A stretch of DNA of 64,000 nt from Ciona savignyi (Eukaryota > Chordata > Ascidiacea > Phlebobranchia > Cionidae): positions 316,846 through 380,845 of the forward strand of contig CH003232.1 of NCBI GenBank assembly GCA_000149265.1. The letters run 5' to 3'. Each line of letters begins with the position of its first letter. Within the stretch, counting starts at the first letter, position 1. The translations under genes and the position numbers were made by a program. The notes beneath the pieces are model-generated. The model searched no databases. It had not been told where the DNA came from and was given only the letters and a program-made list of their open reading frames with translations. This document shows, piece by piece, positions 1 through 15,100 of the stretch.

Positions 1-9
1 ATCGATATT

Positions 10-150
10 CATGTTTTATTTTAGGTAATGGGAAAACATGGGAGATTTTAACAAGGGCAATTTTCTGATTACCTCGTACCCACTGTTGGGTTATCGGAGC
101 TATTGCAGTTCCCATGTTTGTATGGTAAAGAATAGTTGCACAATTTTGTA
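10..150 (-). repeat. SINE-A remnant
   Basis: Diverged antisense copy of the roughly 300-bp SINE-A. It keeps the order: gaatgggaaaa-like box, 'cgtacccactgttgggttatcgg' region, 'gagctattgcagt'. It lies in the intron upstream of the first visible PARP exon. Confidence 0.7.
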
Positions 151-193
151 AAGATCAAGGCTTAATTTTCTTTCCAATTTGACTTGCTATCAG

Positions 194-3100
194 CTGGTTT
201 TAAACAGGAATCTTTTTGGCCAATAGCCACACCGCGAAAAAAAAATGGTGTGATTTCAGCAACCTTTAATTTCACAGAACCTGCTGCCCAAGGTAAACCC
301 GCCATATCCTACAAAATCATTGTGAAAAAAGAAAATTTGGAAAAGGTGGAATTGATAAGAAAGTCTTCTAAGATTCAAGCTCAATTTGAGAAGATATTTG
401 ATGATGTAGCTCATGTTAGGATCACTGCACCAAGATACGCAAATTCTGAAGTTTCTATTATGATACAGCCTTTACAGGTATAGTTTTTTATATTATTTCC
501 ACTTTATTTGCAATCTTTCGAAAGCCCTAATCATTTTTATTTCCTGTTAAATTCATCTTAAGCTAAGCACATCACCTGTCCATCTGTGCCACAGTTCAAA
601 AATTATTACCATACACATTTCCACACAAATCAACCTTGATAAGCACACTACCTGTCCATCTGTGCCACATTTCCAAAGTCCCTACTCATACACATTTCCA
701 CACAAATCAACCTTGATAAGTGCACCACCTGTTTATCAGTGTCAAATTCCCAAAGTCCCTACCGTACACATTTCTACACAAATCAACCTTGACAAGCACA
801 CCATCTGTGTCAAATTCCAAAGTCCCTACCATGCACATTTCCAAACAAATTAACCCAAACTTTCCAGAAACCCGACGAGAAATACGCTGAGCAATCAAAA
901 TTTGAGTCGGAATGCAGTAGACGATACGGCAACTTTCTTAAAACCATTGCAACGTGTACCACACACGTGGACAACAAAATCTTGAAAGGAATCCGTTCCT
1001 CAAACTCATGGGAAGACGGGAATTCTCATGTTATTACTATGGATGATCAAGTTGATGTTTGGGTCAGGTAAAGATATCTCTGTTTTCTCTGGTTAAGACG
1101 GAAAGTGTTGGTTTTTACCTAAAAGGTTTTTAGGATAGGATTGGATACTGACTGTGGACACAAGGTGTTTTAAAAATTAACGTGACTGTGGGCACAAGGT
1201 ATTTCAAAAATTAACTTGACTGTGGGCACTGTTTTAAAATTAACCTGACTGGATAGGATAAGATATTCATGTTTATCCCCGTGAATGGGAAAACTAAGGA
1301 GGTTAACACACGGGAAATTGTCATATTAGCTCGCACCCACTGTTGGGTTTGAGATATTGCAGTATGTTGTATAACATTCAATTGTTTATTTAATTTAGTA
1401 GAACCCATTAACACACTGGGTTTAGGCAATGTCGTATAAGTGCCTTGTCCAAGGACACAACCGAGTAGCTAGCGACTAGTTTCGTACCTGCAGCCCTTTG
1501 GCTGAAAGGCAACGCACTAATCCACCAGACTAATCTGTTGGACAAAGATTGAATTCAGCCAATTAGTCCTTGGAGAAGGTACTTATCTAATATTTGTCTT
1601 ATGGGGGTAGAAATAGCCCAAATGTAGGATAGGATAAGATATTCATGTTTATCCCCGTGAATGGAAATATGGAAGGGGTATTAAGACACAGGTAATCGTC
1701 AGATAACCTTGTGCCCACCGTTGTGTTACTGGAGCTATTGCAGTGGATTGTGTATAATTAAGACATTTCTTAAATTTGGTAGAACCTATTATTCAACTAG
1801 GTTACATCTGGTATTGTGGTTGTGTAGAAATGTGTTTAGAAATGTGGCACAGATGGACAGGTGGTGTACATATCAAGGTTGATTTGTGTGGAAATGTGTA
1901 TGATTGTGAGTTTGGAAATGTGGAATAGATGAACAGGTGATGTGCTTATCAAGGTTAATTTGTGTGGAAATGTGTGTGGTAGAAACTTTAAAATTTGGCA
2001 CAGATGGACATGCGGTGTGCTTATCAAGGTTCATTTGTGTGGAAATGCGCAAAGTCAAAATACAGTTTAGAATAATATGATACATATTGATAAAGTTTAT
2101 CAATGTCAATGCATATATGATTACATTTCCGAAGTGTTTTAATAACTTTTTAAAACCTTAACATTGTTAAATTTCCAGAGCTTTTGTCGACTGTAAAATA
2201 ATAGCGGACCTTCGAGAAAAGTATCTACAGAGAGTTGAAATAATGGGGCAACACAACAACTTACACCTGAAAGGAAATACAATGGATGTGGATGATGTTC
2301 GGAATGAAATAATGACCTTAGTTACGGTGAGTTAGGATATATGCTACACAATGACTAAAATGCGACATACTAACTTTTTAAAGTAACCGGTTTGACTATG
2401 CTTACCCCGTGAATGGGGAAACCAAGGGGGTTAACACACGAGTGATCGTCAGATCACCTCGCGCCCATCGTTGGGTTAATGGAGCTATTGCAGTGTGTTG
2501 TATATGATAGACACGTTACTTTAGGTATTTACTGTTTTGTTTTAGTTGCTTTAGGTTTTCCTTTTAACCCCGCTTTCTTTATTTTAAATGATACCTTTCT
2601 TCTTTAATGTAATAAAGGAGCGACAAATAATAACAACTAACCAACAATAAAATACAAAAAAAAACAACTAACTAACATACCATTCAACAGAATTTAGAGA
2701 GCACGAAACTGTGTGGGTTAGATGACCGAACAGTTGAGTTTATCGCTCAAAGTTTGAACGAATGTGACTCTAGAAAGATGCCAAGATCCTCTGTTAAGCT
2801 CAGAGAAATCATCCAGAAAGAATTCACACAGCGTAATGTTAAAGGTATTTATTATTTTGTGTTTATTTATTAATATGTGTTTTAATTCTTTTTTATCTGT
2901 TTATTTATTATTATGTGTTTATTTATTATTATTGTTTATTTATGGGTACGTGTTTAAACATTTCCAAATTATGTCATTCACACGTTATATTACCGAAGCT
3001 ATTTCAGTGTGCTATACATGATTTAAACTTGTTTTAATTCAATTTGGGCTCGGTCAAGTTTATTGGGCCCAGTCAATTCAATTTTGTTCGCGCAAGAACA

Positions 3101-6100
3101 AAAATCGCTAGCAACTACTTTTAATCCAACAACCATTTGACTAATTTGGGACACTCTATTCGTTTTTGTTGTTCGACTCAATAAATAACAAATTCAATGT
3201 CATCATACTATCCTTTATGTATCGGCCTACTCCTTTCAACAGCATCCATCCAAGTAAATTCAAACGATGAGATAATTGTCATGTACTTGGAGAAAAAACA
3301 TTTCACCAACGCCACCACAGAGTTATTAAAGCTTGTGACTCTTGAAAAGATACCGTGCAAAGATATCGATCGTATATCGCAGTTAGGGGGGTGGAAGAGA
3401 TTGGTTCAGAGTCTAACCTCGACTAGGAGTATGCGGGTCATCGTAAACGTGAGATTAATTTGAGAATTTTCTATGCGATAAATTAGCTGCATTTTCTTAT
3501 TAATTAGATAAAACATAACAAAAAGGTTTTATGCTATCTTTAGTGCTTCAGAAATAGACTGTGGCCATGGGTAATCTTAAGTGGTCTAACTATCTTATTA
3601 TGCCCTTGACTATCTTATTATTATAGTCTAACTATGCCTATCTAAAAGACAAGAATATGAACCCCTTGTAGTCAATTACAAGGTCAAAGAGATCAGTTGT
3701 TTATACAAGTATTATAGTTTATTATTAAAAGAGAATACACTAATAATTAGCAATAAATAATAATCAAGATTACTTAATAACTTTGTTAAAACTGTTGATT
3801 TTAAATGTAATACAGCAAAACCATCTGACACTAAACAGAATACACTAATAACTGGATCAACAATATCCATGCAATGTTGCTTAATAGAATGCTCTGTAGT
3901 AGCCTGTAAAGTGGTAGTCGTTTACTTAAGAATAAGTGGAAATTGCACAAGCGCCTCAAACATGAAGCTTGCTTAGACAACATAAAATTGATAAATGATT
4001 AAAAAAATAACGCAATAGAATGGTGAGTAAGCGGCGATTGCCCATGTGGTAACGCCCCTTGCATTTTTCCATTTATTGGAATACACATGAATATCCTACG
4101 CTACCATAAGTAGCCTAAAATAATCAAGATCTTCACAGAAACAAGGGGGTGAAATAGTAATCGTCGGACTCTCAAACCCCATACTTTCCGCCTGTGGGAA
4201 AATCAGGGCTTTTATCCGAGAAAACACACCGGGGGTGGAACTGGTCAAAATGGAGTACATGCACGCGAAGTTTGTCAAGGAATACTTCAAGGATTGCTTG
4301 CTGAAATCGCGTGGTGCGGACGCCATGTCCCGTGTCAAGTGGCAACTCCGGAACGCCGGAGGCATTGAAATTAAGGGAACGGATTCACAAGTAAAGCGAG
4401 GTGCGTCGGAATCTTTACTACTATGTTATGCTGGATTTCATGCATCAGAATTGTTTAAATCTATTTTTGCTCGATTTATGTTTTTTAATGGTTATGGGTC
4501 CAGTTTTTACTGAGTAAAAGTAATGACCTCACATTTCTTGACCAAGACCACACACCACTGGCAAAGGTTTATTCTAAGAAATCATTTAAAAAGATCAACT
4601 ATTGTTTTTATTCTCATTTCAGCTGTAGCGTGGCTTACAGAAATCAACAAAGTGATTAAAATTGATAAGCATGAGATATCAAATGTCGGGGTTCCTGCGT
4701 ATTTTCGTGACGCTGGGAAAAGTAAAACGTTTCTCACTCTAACCGAGAGAGAAAACAAATCCGTGATCATGGTTGACTCGTGCACGCTGCCGGTGTGGGA
4801 CCAAAAACAACAAGATGTCGGGACAGTGAGTAAACCCTCGACCGCGGTATTGTATCGGTTCTGGATAATCATGGATAAATACTTGTTGATGGTCCTTTTT
4901 TGTGATAACCATGGATAAATACTAGTTGATGGTAGCTTTTCGTGATAATTGTGGATAAAGTCTGCTTAATGGTACAATTTTTTGATAACCATGAATATGG
5001 TTAATGTATCTTTTTGTGATAATCTTGGATTAAGTATGGTTGATGGTAGCCGCCTACCTATGTTGGCCAAGCCACTTATTAAATATTGCCTAAACCCAGT
5101 GGGTTGTATGGTTTCTACCAAAATTTAAGACACATCTTAATCATACAAAATGCACAATAGCTTTGGTAACCAGACAGTGAGTGCAAGGTAATCTGATAGT
5201 CACATGTGTTAAAATGCTCTGTTACATAAACAAGAGTAAATCTACTGATTGCCTGTGTAATAACGACCCTTTCATAAGAATAACGATGCTTTCATAGGAT
5301 AAACATGAATATTCTATCCTATCATATTACCACAAACCATCCATTCCAGTTGAGGACCATAGAAACTTTGCAACTCCAAGGCTCTAATGTGATGGTGAAA
5401 GTGCTTAGAGGTGACATCACAATGGTGGACTGTGATGCCATAGTCAATGAATCAAATGAAGAGCTTGAGTTAAGAAATGCAGGAATATCTGGCAGGATTT
5501 TGAAGAAAGGTGGGAAGTGATAAGGTTAAAAACAATCCACTAAGGCTGTAAGAAACCTGCTTAAACTAAAGTGTATTGCCGAAGAACAAAATGAAAAAGC
5601 TACAGACCAGTTTCTAACTCGAAACTCTTCGGCTGAAAGGCGAAGCACTAACCCTCCAAGTTAATTGACCATACACTAAGTTAGAGCTTTGAAAGAGCAA
5701 AAATACTAAAAATACTAAAGAGAATTTGGCTTTTAAAGATAAGGAAAACCCAAAAAGAAATTCCAGTTGTGGTTAAAAAACCTTGGTCATAAATCATAAA
5801 GATAGGATTATAAATTGTCTTTTCCAATTTTTAGGAGGAAAGTCAATTCAAGATGAAATGACAAAGTACAAGTCACAGAATGGAGGGTTATTACCTGGTA
5901 TGGCGATGACCACTGGGGCAGGGAATCTTAAGTTTAAGAGAATCATCCACACTGTCGGACCGACGTATGTATTTGTGTGGGGATTGGCTTTACCAATGCT
6001 AAGACACCTGGCTTTAACTATGCTAAGACGCCTGGCTTTAACAGTGCTGACGCCTGGCTTTAACTACGTATCGCCTGGCTTTAACTATGTTGACGCCTGG

Positions 6101-9100
6101 CTTTAACTATGCCAAGACGCATGGCTTTAACTATGCTTAGGCGCATGGCTTTAACTATGCTAAGACGCCTGGCTTTAACTATGCTAAGACGCCTGGCTTT
6201 AACTATGCTGACGCATGGCTTTAACTATGTTGACGCCTGGCTTTAACTATGCTAAGACGCCTGGCTTTAACTATGCTAAGACGCCTGGCTTTAACTATGT
6301 TGACGCCTGGCTTTAACTATGCCAAGACGCATGGCTTTAACTATGCTTAGGCGCATGGCTTTAACTATGCTTAGGCGCATGGCTTTAACTATGCTAAGAC
6401 GCCTGGCTTTAACTATGCTGACGCCTGGCTTTAACTACGTGACGCCTGGCTTTAACTATGCTTACGCCTGGCTCTAACTATGCTAAGACGCCTGGCTTTA
6501 ACTATGTTGACGCCTGGCTTTAACTATGCTGACGCCTGGATTTAACTATGTTGACGCCTGGCTTTAACTATGCTGACGTCTGGCTTCATATATGCTGACG
6601 TCTGGCTTTAACTATGCTAAGACGCCTGGCTTTAACTATGCTAAGACGCCTGGCTTTAAGTACGTGACGCATGGCTTTAACTATGCTGACGCCTGGCTTT
6701 AACTGTGCTGACGCCTGGCTTTAACTGCGTGACGCATGGCTTTAACTACGTGACGTCTGGCTTTAACTACGTGACGCCTGGCTTCAACTATGCTTACGCC
6801 TGGCTTTAACTATGCTAAGACGCCTGGCTTTAACTATGTTGACGCCTGGCTTTAACTATGCTTAGACGTCTGGCTTTAACTATGCTTAGGCGCATGGCTT
6901 TAACTATGCTAAGACGCCTGGCTTTAACTATGCTGACGCCTGGCTTTAACTATGCTGACGTCTGGCTTTAACTATGCTTAGGCGCATGGCTTTAACTATG
7001 CTAAGACGCCTGGCTTTAACTATGCTGACGCCTGGCTTTAACTATGTTGACGCCTGGCTTTAACTATGCCAAGACGCATGGCTTTAACTATGCTTAGGCG
7101 CATGGCTTTAACTATGCTTAGGCGCATGGCTTTAACTATGCTAAGACGCCTGGCTTTAACTATGCTTACGCCTGGCTCTAACTATGTTAAGACGCCTGGC
7201 TTTAACTATGCTAAGACGCCTGGCTTTAATTATGCTAAGACGCCTGGCTTTAACTATGCTGACGCCTGGCTTTAACTATGTTGACGCCTGGCTTTAACTA
7301 TGCTAAGACGCCTGGCTTTAACTATGTTGACGCCTGGCTTTAACTATGCTGACGTCTGGCTTTAACTATGCTTAGGCGCATGGCTTTAACTATGCTAAGA
7401 CGCCTGTCTTTAACTATGCTGACGCCTGGCTTTAACTATGTTGACGCCTGGCTTTAACTATGCTAAGACGCCTGGCTTTAACTATGCTAAGACGCCTGGC
7501 TTTAACTATGTTGACGCCTGGCTTTAACTCTGCCAAGACGCATGGCTTTAACTATGCTTAGGCGCATGGCTTTAACTATGCTTAGGCGCATGGCTTTAAC
7601 TATGCTAAGACGCCTGGCTTTAACTATGCCTAGCTTTAACTATGTTGACGCCTGGCTTTAACTATGCTGACGCCTGGCTTTAACTACGTGACGCCTGGCT
7701 TTAACTATGCTTACGCCTGGCTCTAACTATGCTAAGACGCCTGGCTTTAACTATGTTGACGCCTGGCTTTAACTATGCTGACGTCTGGCTTTAACTATGC
7801 TTAGGCGCATGGCTCTAACTATGCTAAGACGCCTGGCTTTAACTATGCTGACGCCTGGCTTTAACTATGTTGACGCCTGGCTTTAACTATGCTAAGACGC
7901 CTGGCTTTAACTATGCTAAGACGCCTGGCTTTAACTATGTTGACGCCTGGCTTTAACTATGCCAAGACGCATGGCTTTAACTATGCCAAGACGCATGGCT
8001 TTAACCATGCTTAGGCGCATGGCTTTAACTATGCTTAGGCGCATGGCTTTAACTATGCTTACGCCTGGCTCTAACTATGTTAAGACGCCTGGCTCTAACT
8101 ATGTTAAGACACCTGGCTTTAACTATGTTGACGCCTGGCTTTAACTATGCTGACGCCTGGCTTTAACTATGTTGACGCCTGGCTTTAACTATGCTAAGAC
8201 GCCTGGCTTTAATTATGCTAAGACGCCTGGCTTTAACTATGTTGGCGCCTGGCTTTAACTATGCTAAGACGCCTGGCTTTAATTATGCTAAGACGCCTGG
8301 CTTTAACTATGCTGACGCCTGGCTTTAACTATGCTGACGCCTGGCTTTAACTATGTTGACGCCTGGCATTAACTATGCTGACGCCTGGCTTTAACTACGT
8401 GACGCCTGGCTTTAACTATGCTTACGCCTGGCTCTAACTAAGCTAAGACGCCTGGCTTTAACTATGTTGACGCCTGGCTTTAACTATGCTGACGCCTGGC
8501 TTTAACTATGTTGACGCCTGGCTTTAACTATGCTGACGTCTGGCTTTAACTATGCTGACGTCTGGCTTTAACTATGCTAAGACGCCTGGCTTTATCTATG
8601 CTGTCGTCTGGCTTTAACTATGCTAAGACGCCTGGCTTTATCTATGCTGACGTCTGGCTTTAACTATGCTAAGACGCTTGGCTTTAACTATGCTAAGACG
8701 CCTGGCTTTATCTATGCTGACGTCTGGCTTTAAGTACGTGACGCATGGCTTTAACTATGTTGACTCTTGGCTATAACTATGCTGACGTCTGGCTTTAACT
8801 ACGTGACGCCTGGCTTCAACTATGCATACGCCTGGCTCTAACTATGCTAAGACGCCTGGCTTTAACTATGTTGACGCCTGGCTTTAACTATGCTGACGCC
8901 TGGCTTTAACTATGTTGACGCCTGGCTTTAACTATGCTGACGTCTGGCTTTAACTATGCTTAGGCGCATGGCTTTAACTATGCTAAGACGCCTGGCTTTA
9001 ACTATGCTGACGCCTGGCTTTAACTATGTTGACGCCTGGCTTTAACTATGCTAAGATGCCTGGCTTTAACTATGTTGACGCCTGGCTTTAACTATGCTAA

Positions 9101-12100
9101 GATGCCTGGCTTTAACTATGCTAAGACCACTGGCTTTAACTATGTTGACGCCTGGCTTTAACTATGCCAAGACGCATGGCTTTAACTATGCTTAGGGGCA
9201 TGGCTTTAACTATGCTTAGGCGCATGGCTTTAACTATGCTAAGACGCCTGGCTTTAACTATGCTGACACCTGGCTCTAACTATGCTAAGACGCCTGGCTT
9301 TAACTATGCTAAGACGCCTGGCTTTAACTATGCTGACGCCTGGCTTTAACTACGTGACGCCTGGCTCTAACTATGCTAAGACGACTGGCTTTAACTATGT
9401 TGACGCCTGGCTTTAACTATGCTGACGCCTGGCTTTAACTATGTTTACGCCTGGCTCTAACTATGCTAAGACGCCTGGCTTTAACTATGTTGACGCCTGG
9501 CTTTAACTATGCTGACGCCTGGCTTTAACTATGTTGACGCCTGGCTTTAACTATGCTGACGTCTGGCTTTAACTATGCTGACGTCTGGCTTTAACTATGC
9601 TAAGACGCCTGGCTTTATCTATGCTGACGTCTGGCTTTAACTATGCTAAGACGCCTGGCTTTAACTATGCTAAGACGCCTGGCTTTATCTATGCTGACGT
9701 CTGGCTTTAAGTACATGGCTCTAACTATGCTAAGACGCCTGGCTTTAACTATGTTGACGCCTGGCTTTAACTATGCTAAGACGCCTGGCTTTAACTATGT
9801 TGACGCCTGGCTTTAACTAACTATGCTAAGACGCCTGGCTTTAACTATGCTGACGCCTTGCTTTAACTACGTGACGCCTGGCTTTAACTATGCTTACGCC
9901 TGGCTCTAACTATGTTGACGCCTGGCTTTAACTATGCCAAGACGCATGGTTTTAACTATGCTTAGGCGCATGGCTTTAACTATGCTTAGGCGCATGGCTT
10001 TAACTATGCTAAGACGCCTAGCTTTAACTATGCTAAGCCGCCTGGCTGTAACTATGTTGACGCCTGGCTTTAACTATGCTGACGCCTGGCTTTAACTATG
10101 TTGACGCCTGGCTTTAACTGTGCTAAGACGCCTGGCTTTAAGTATGCTGACGCCTGGTTTTAACTACGTGATGCCTGGCTTTAACTATGCTTACGCCTGG
10201 CTTTAACTATGCTAAGACGCCTGGCTTTAACTATGTTGACGCCTGGCTTTAACTATGCTGACGCCTGGCTTTAACTATGTTGACGCCTGGCTTTAACTAT
10301 GCTGACGTCTGGCTTTAACTATGCTGACGTCTGGCTTTAACTATGCTAAGACGCCTGGCTTTAAGTACGTGACGCATGGTTTTAACTATGCTGACGCCTG
10401 GCTTTATCTATGCTGACGTCTGGCTTTAACTATGCTAAGACGCCTGGCTTTAACTATGCTAAGACGCCTGGCTTCAAGTACGTGACGCATGGCTTTAACT
10501 GCGTGACGCATGGCTTTAACTATGTTGACGCCTGGCTATAACTATGCTGACGTCTGGCTTTAACTAGGTGACGCCTGGCTTCAACTATGCTTACGCCTGG
10601 CTTTAACTATGCTAAGACGCCTGGCTTTAACTATGTTGACGCCTGGCTTTAACTATGCTGACGTCTGGCTTTAACTATGCTTAGGCGCATGGCTTTAACT
10701 ATGCTAAGACGCCTGGCTTTAACTATGCTAAGTCGCCTGGCTTTAACTATGTTGACGCCTGGCTTTAACTCTGCCAAGACGGATGCTGGCTTTTGACGGT
10801 CATATCTGGTTATACTTATAATAAATAATTATTTTAAATATTTGACGAGTTTTATTGACAGGGTTTTACAACTGTTTTTGTCGTATTTTTCAATATTTCA
10901 ATTCTTTATACAAGGTCCTGTTCTATTTTTTGTATAATGGAAACAAAAAAACTAAAAACGAAACCCTGATGAGTTTTTTCAACCCACATGAGTTTTAAGT
11001 ACTTTTAAGAATAAAAAAACATTTGCGCTGTATTCAGATGGATTTCAAGCTCAAATTTCGAACAGCATCTTACGTTCTGTGTTTATGAGACTTTAAAGCA
11101 AGCTGAAAGTCACCACTTAACATCGTTAGCAATACCAGCGATTAGTTGTGGGGTATTTGGTGGAGACCCTGTGTTGTGCACAAGATTGATCATTGAAACC
11201 ATCGTCGACCATTTCAATGTTGGAACATCATCTATTAAACAAGTGGGTTCATAGAGGGGTTGTTTTTAACTCCAGCGAGTGAAAATAAAAAATAAACTTA
11301 AAAATTTTTTTAAAATGATTTCCACCCTATGGTGATTATTATAATTTTGGGTTACATATAATTTTTAATTATACAGCCATTGTTTTAGGTGTGTTTGGTG
11401 GAAAATTCACACACTGATGTCTTGAATGGTTTTGAAAACACGCTGAAAACACTGCAGTCAGGTTCAAGAGTTGCACAAAGCTCTTTTGTCATGCAACCAA
11501 TACCAGCCAAGGTAAAGCAATTATAACTTTTTTAGCTCGTTTATTACACTAAAGAAGAATGGCATAATTATTTTAAGTTAAGGAGGCAGGATTAAATGGC
11601 AAAACTACAGTCGTGAGTAGTATTTTATTTATATAGTAATCTAACTATGGCATGTCCGTAAAGTGCCTAGCTCAAGAACACAATCAACAAGTTAGCGACC
11701 AGTATCGTACCTGCTACCCTCAGCTAAAAGGCGACGCAATAAACCAGTAAAACCGGCCGGACTAAGTGAAAAAACATTTCTATCATGATCACTATTATAT
11801 TATTGTAAGCACAACATTAAAATAAATTATATTAAACCTTTGAAAATAAAAACTATATGAAAGTATTCAATGGTTTTTTGAAAGTTGTTCAATTTATTAA
11901 AAATTAACAAATATCACGAAAATTCACATTTCAGATACCTGTATCAGTTACAAACAAATTGATGGTTAATTTTGTTCAAGGAGATTTGGCTAATCAGATG
12001 GTAAGTTTCCTGTGTCCGACCAGATAGCTTGGTAGGTGAATGGTCTGCCTTTTAAGCGATGTGTTACAGTTTTAAAATTGTTAGTTAGTCGGTTGTGTCC

Positions 12101-15100
12101 TTAGGCAACTCACCTAACGGATATTTCTATATCCAGTAGATTAATTGGTTCAACCAAATTAACGGAATGACTCATCATACAAAAACAAACTGCAATAGCT
12201 CCGGTACCCCCACGGTGGGTGCAAGGTGATCTGACGATTGTCTGTGTGTTAAGCCCTTTGGTTTTCCCATTCACGGTAATAAACATGAATATCCTATCCA
12301 AACAATTGCTTGACAACTAGGTTGATGTGATAGTCACAGCGACAAGTCCACAAAAGTTTGCAAAGGGATCTGGGTCAACTGTCACAAAGTCTTTATTGCA
12401 AGTTGCCGGACACCAACTTCAGGTAGCTTTTTACATCACTGCAATATAACTTTCAGTATAGCATTTAGATGCATTACTAGTTTATTTGTGCAAATTACCG
12501 TAAAACCTATTTGTACGCCACCTCTACTAGAACACCAAGCTATAAAACAAGGGTTGGAAAATAGAGAGTCACCACTAATAGAACTGGTTAACTCATACTT
12601 AGCACATTGGATCTTATACCGAAATGTCTTGGGTTTAAAACCAACCTCTATCCAGTTGGTTGTGTCTTTTTCCAGCCCCAGTGGTTGTTGCTCGAAACCA
12701 CTTTTAGTAATTTGTTCTTTTTTATTTCCCATAGACAACCATGCAACAGATTGCTCTATGCTTGAACCTGCAATTGGGTGATGTGCAAGAGACCACTGGA
12801 TACCAATTAAGCTGCCAAGAGATCTACCATATCATGCTATCATATTACAACAACTCCACTCACAGCCTTTCGAAAAAGCATTTAGTGGACGGGGTCACCA
12901 CTTGCCTGCAAAAAGCCGACAATGCTGGTTATACTTCGATTGCTTTCCCGACTTTGGGCACAGGGGGATTCAAATACCCAGGGAACAGTGTAGCACGTTG
13001 GATGCATCATGCCATTAATGCCTTTACTCCAAGAAGTTTGAAGACGGTTACAATTGTACTTTATCCTGGGAACCCACACAATTGGGTAAGTCTTTGTTAC
13101 ATTTTTCTACCAAACTTCCCACCACTCATAATTCTAAACAAATAAACATTCATAGTAACAACTCTTTAATAAGCACACCACATGTCCATCTGTGCCACAT
13201 ACTCAAAGTCCCTTCCATACATATTTCAAATCAAATCAACCTTGATAAGCAAACCACTTGTCCATCTGTGCCACATTTACAAAATCCCTAACATACACTT
13301 TTCGACACAAATAAACCATGATACACACACCAGATTTATATTTGTGAAATATTACCAAACTTCCTAATTCAACTGTACCCTTCCATCTAGTACAAAAGTG
13401 TGATAGCTACACTGGTAATACAAAAGCAGTACTAAAGTGTGATATTTACAACTTAACTAAATTTATCTACACACAGTCGTTTCAAAATGAATTTAAAAGT
13501 CAACAAACAATTCAAAGCTCCAAAGTTGGGACAGTTACTGTAAATGTAAAACAAGGTGACATCACTGCTGAAAATTCCGAAGCAATCGTCATACCAACTG
13601 ACGTCAATTATGACCTCACAGGTAAGTTTTGTTTATTTAATGAAAAAAACAAGAAAATAAAATTAATTTTGTTTGTTTAATAAACAAGAACATCTGACGG
13701 ATTAGCTTGGTGGGTTAGTGCGTTGCCTTTCCGCCAAAGGGTTGCAGATTCAAAACGGGTCGCTAGCTGATTGTTGTGTCTTTGGGCAAGGCAGTTAAAC
13801 ACTAAACCTACTAAAATAATGGGTTCTACCAAATTAAAGGAACGATCTGAAACATACACAACATGGTGCAATTGCTCCAGTAACCCGACGGTGGGTGAGG
13901 TAATCTGACGATTGCCTGTTTTAACGCCTTATTCGTTTTCCAATTCACAAGGAAAAACATGAATATGCTATCCTATTCTATTTACTTTAATAAATCCAGC
14001 AACCCGACAGTGGGTCAGGTAAATCTGAGTGTCAACGCCTTCTCTGTTTTTCGATTAATAAGGATAAACATGAATATGCATTCCTACCGCCTGCCACAAA
14101 GAAGCCATTTAAACAAAGAACATAAATATGCTATCCTATCTATCCATTAGCAGGTCAAGTGGCTCAGACTCTACTGGCCAAATGTGGACCAGCTCTACAA
14201 ACCAACATCCTTAACCCAGTTGCGCGTGGGAACAACTTTATAATGGCGTCGGGGTCACCACTGTTTAAATACATATTTTGCATCGTAAGTGGCAATGACC
14301 AGAACCAATTAACACGGGAATTGGTTTCTATTTTCAAACAAGCAGATAGTGCTGGTGTGAGAACTTTGTCAATTCCAGCTATCGGAGGTAAACTTTTTAT
14401 TCTATAACTAATAATTAGTTTAGTTAGTTTAGTTTATTTTTTGTTTCCACGATGAAAACATAAATTAAGATTTTTGAAAAAAATTGAAAAACGGGAAAAA
14501 ACGGCAAAACGACAGTCGTTAGAACACGTCTAAAAAACAAGCCATAAATTATTAAAATCAGGTAAAATTAGACGGTGCCGCTAAACCCAAAAAATTTTTG
14601 GAAAAGTTTTAAGCAATTTTGTGTGCTGGTTGCCTGTGTTCTAGTGAATGATGTAAATTTACATAAATTCATGAAGAGATGTTAGAAAATATGAGGGTAC
14701 CTTATAGTTTTACTTCGAATGGTGCATTTAGCTATATAGGCTAAGTGTTATCTAATGGATTGATATGTAATTTCTATCCTGACAGGGGGAGAAGTCCATA
14801 TTAATGGATTTATGTGCGGTTATCATCAGTAGACTTTTAAGAAAATGTCAGATATGTGTTGAGTGAAATGTGTCTGTTGGTTTAAAATTAGCACAGATTA
14901 GTCTATTGAGTAATTAGACAAGGCAGTATGAACTTCATACAGTGGATTATTATGATTCAATGAAAAAAGATAAGGTTTATTGTGATCCTGGTTTAATGGC
15001 TGCAATGTATATTTACTTGAATTGTTTTCATTTAATTTTTTTTAAGTTGATGTTCGTTTAATTAATACTTTTTAAAGAAGTGACACATATCTTACTTCAG

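Larger units (their letters stand above)
194..4825 (+). other. N-terminal KH/RRM-like region of the PARP14-like gene
   Basis: Seven exons encode about 485 residues of alternating charged helices and short strands. Segments such as KQGGEIVIVGLSNPI and LREKYLQRVEIMG resemble the divergent RRM/KH-like repeats before the macrodomains of PARP14. No canonical RNP1/RNP2 motif or GxxG loop was recognised, so the fold is assigned from position in the protein and secondary-structure pattern only. A profile search should settle it. Confidence 0.45.
5350..11511 (+). other. Macrodomain 1 (four exons)
   Basis: Exons 5350-5509, 5835-5968, 11066-11242 and 11389-11511. Visible core: VKVLRGDIT, then DAIVNESNEELELRNAGISG (ADP-ribose-binding loop 1), then FKRIIHTVGPTY, then LTSLAIPAISCGVFGG (loop 2). 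Loop 1 has RNAGIS where GGGVA is usual, but the overall pattern is the most canonical of the three. The domain is interrupted right after HTVGPTY by a 5.1 kb intron filled by a minisatellite. Confidence 0.88.

Noticed and set aside
5783..9349. Several 60-107-codon ORFs rich in MALTMLRR or PGFNYAK repeats
   Set aside because: Products of the 20-25 bp minisatellite. Its unit is not a multiple of three in most forms, so stops recur; only 5835-5968 is a real exon.
5986..10795. CRISPR-like array
   Set aside because: Units are contiguous with no unique spacers and the DNA is eukaryotic; it is a minisatellite.
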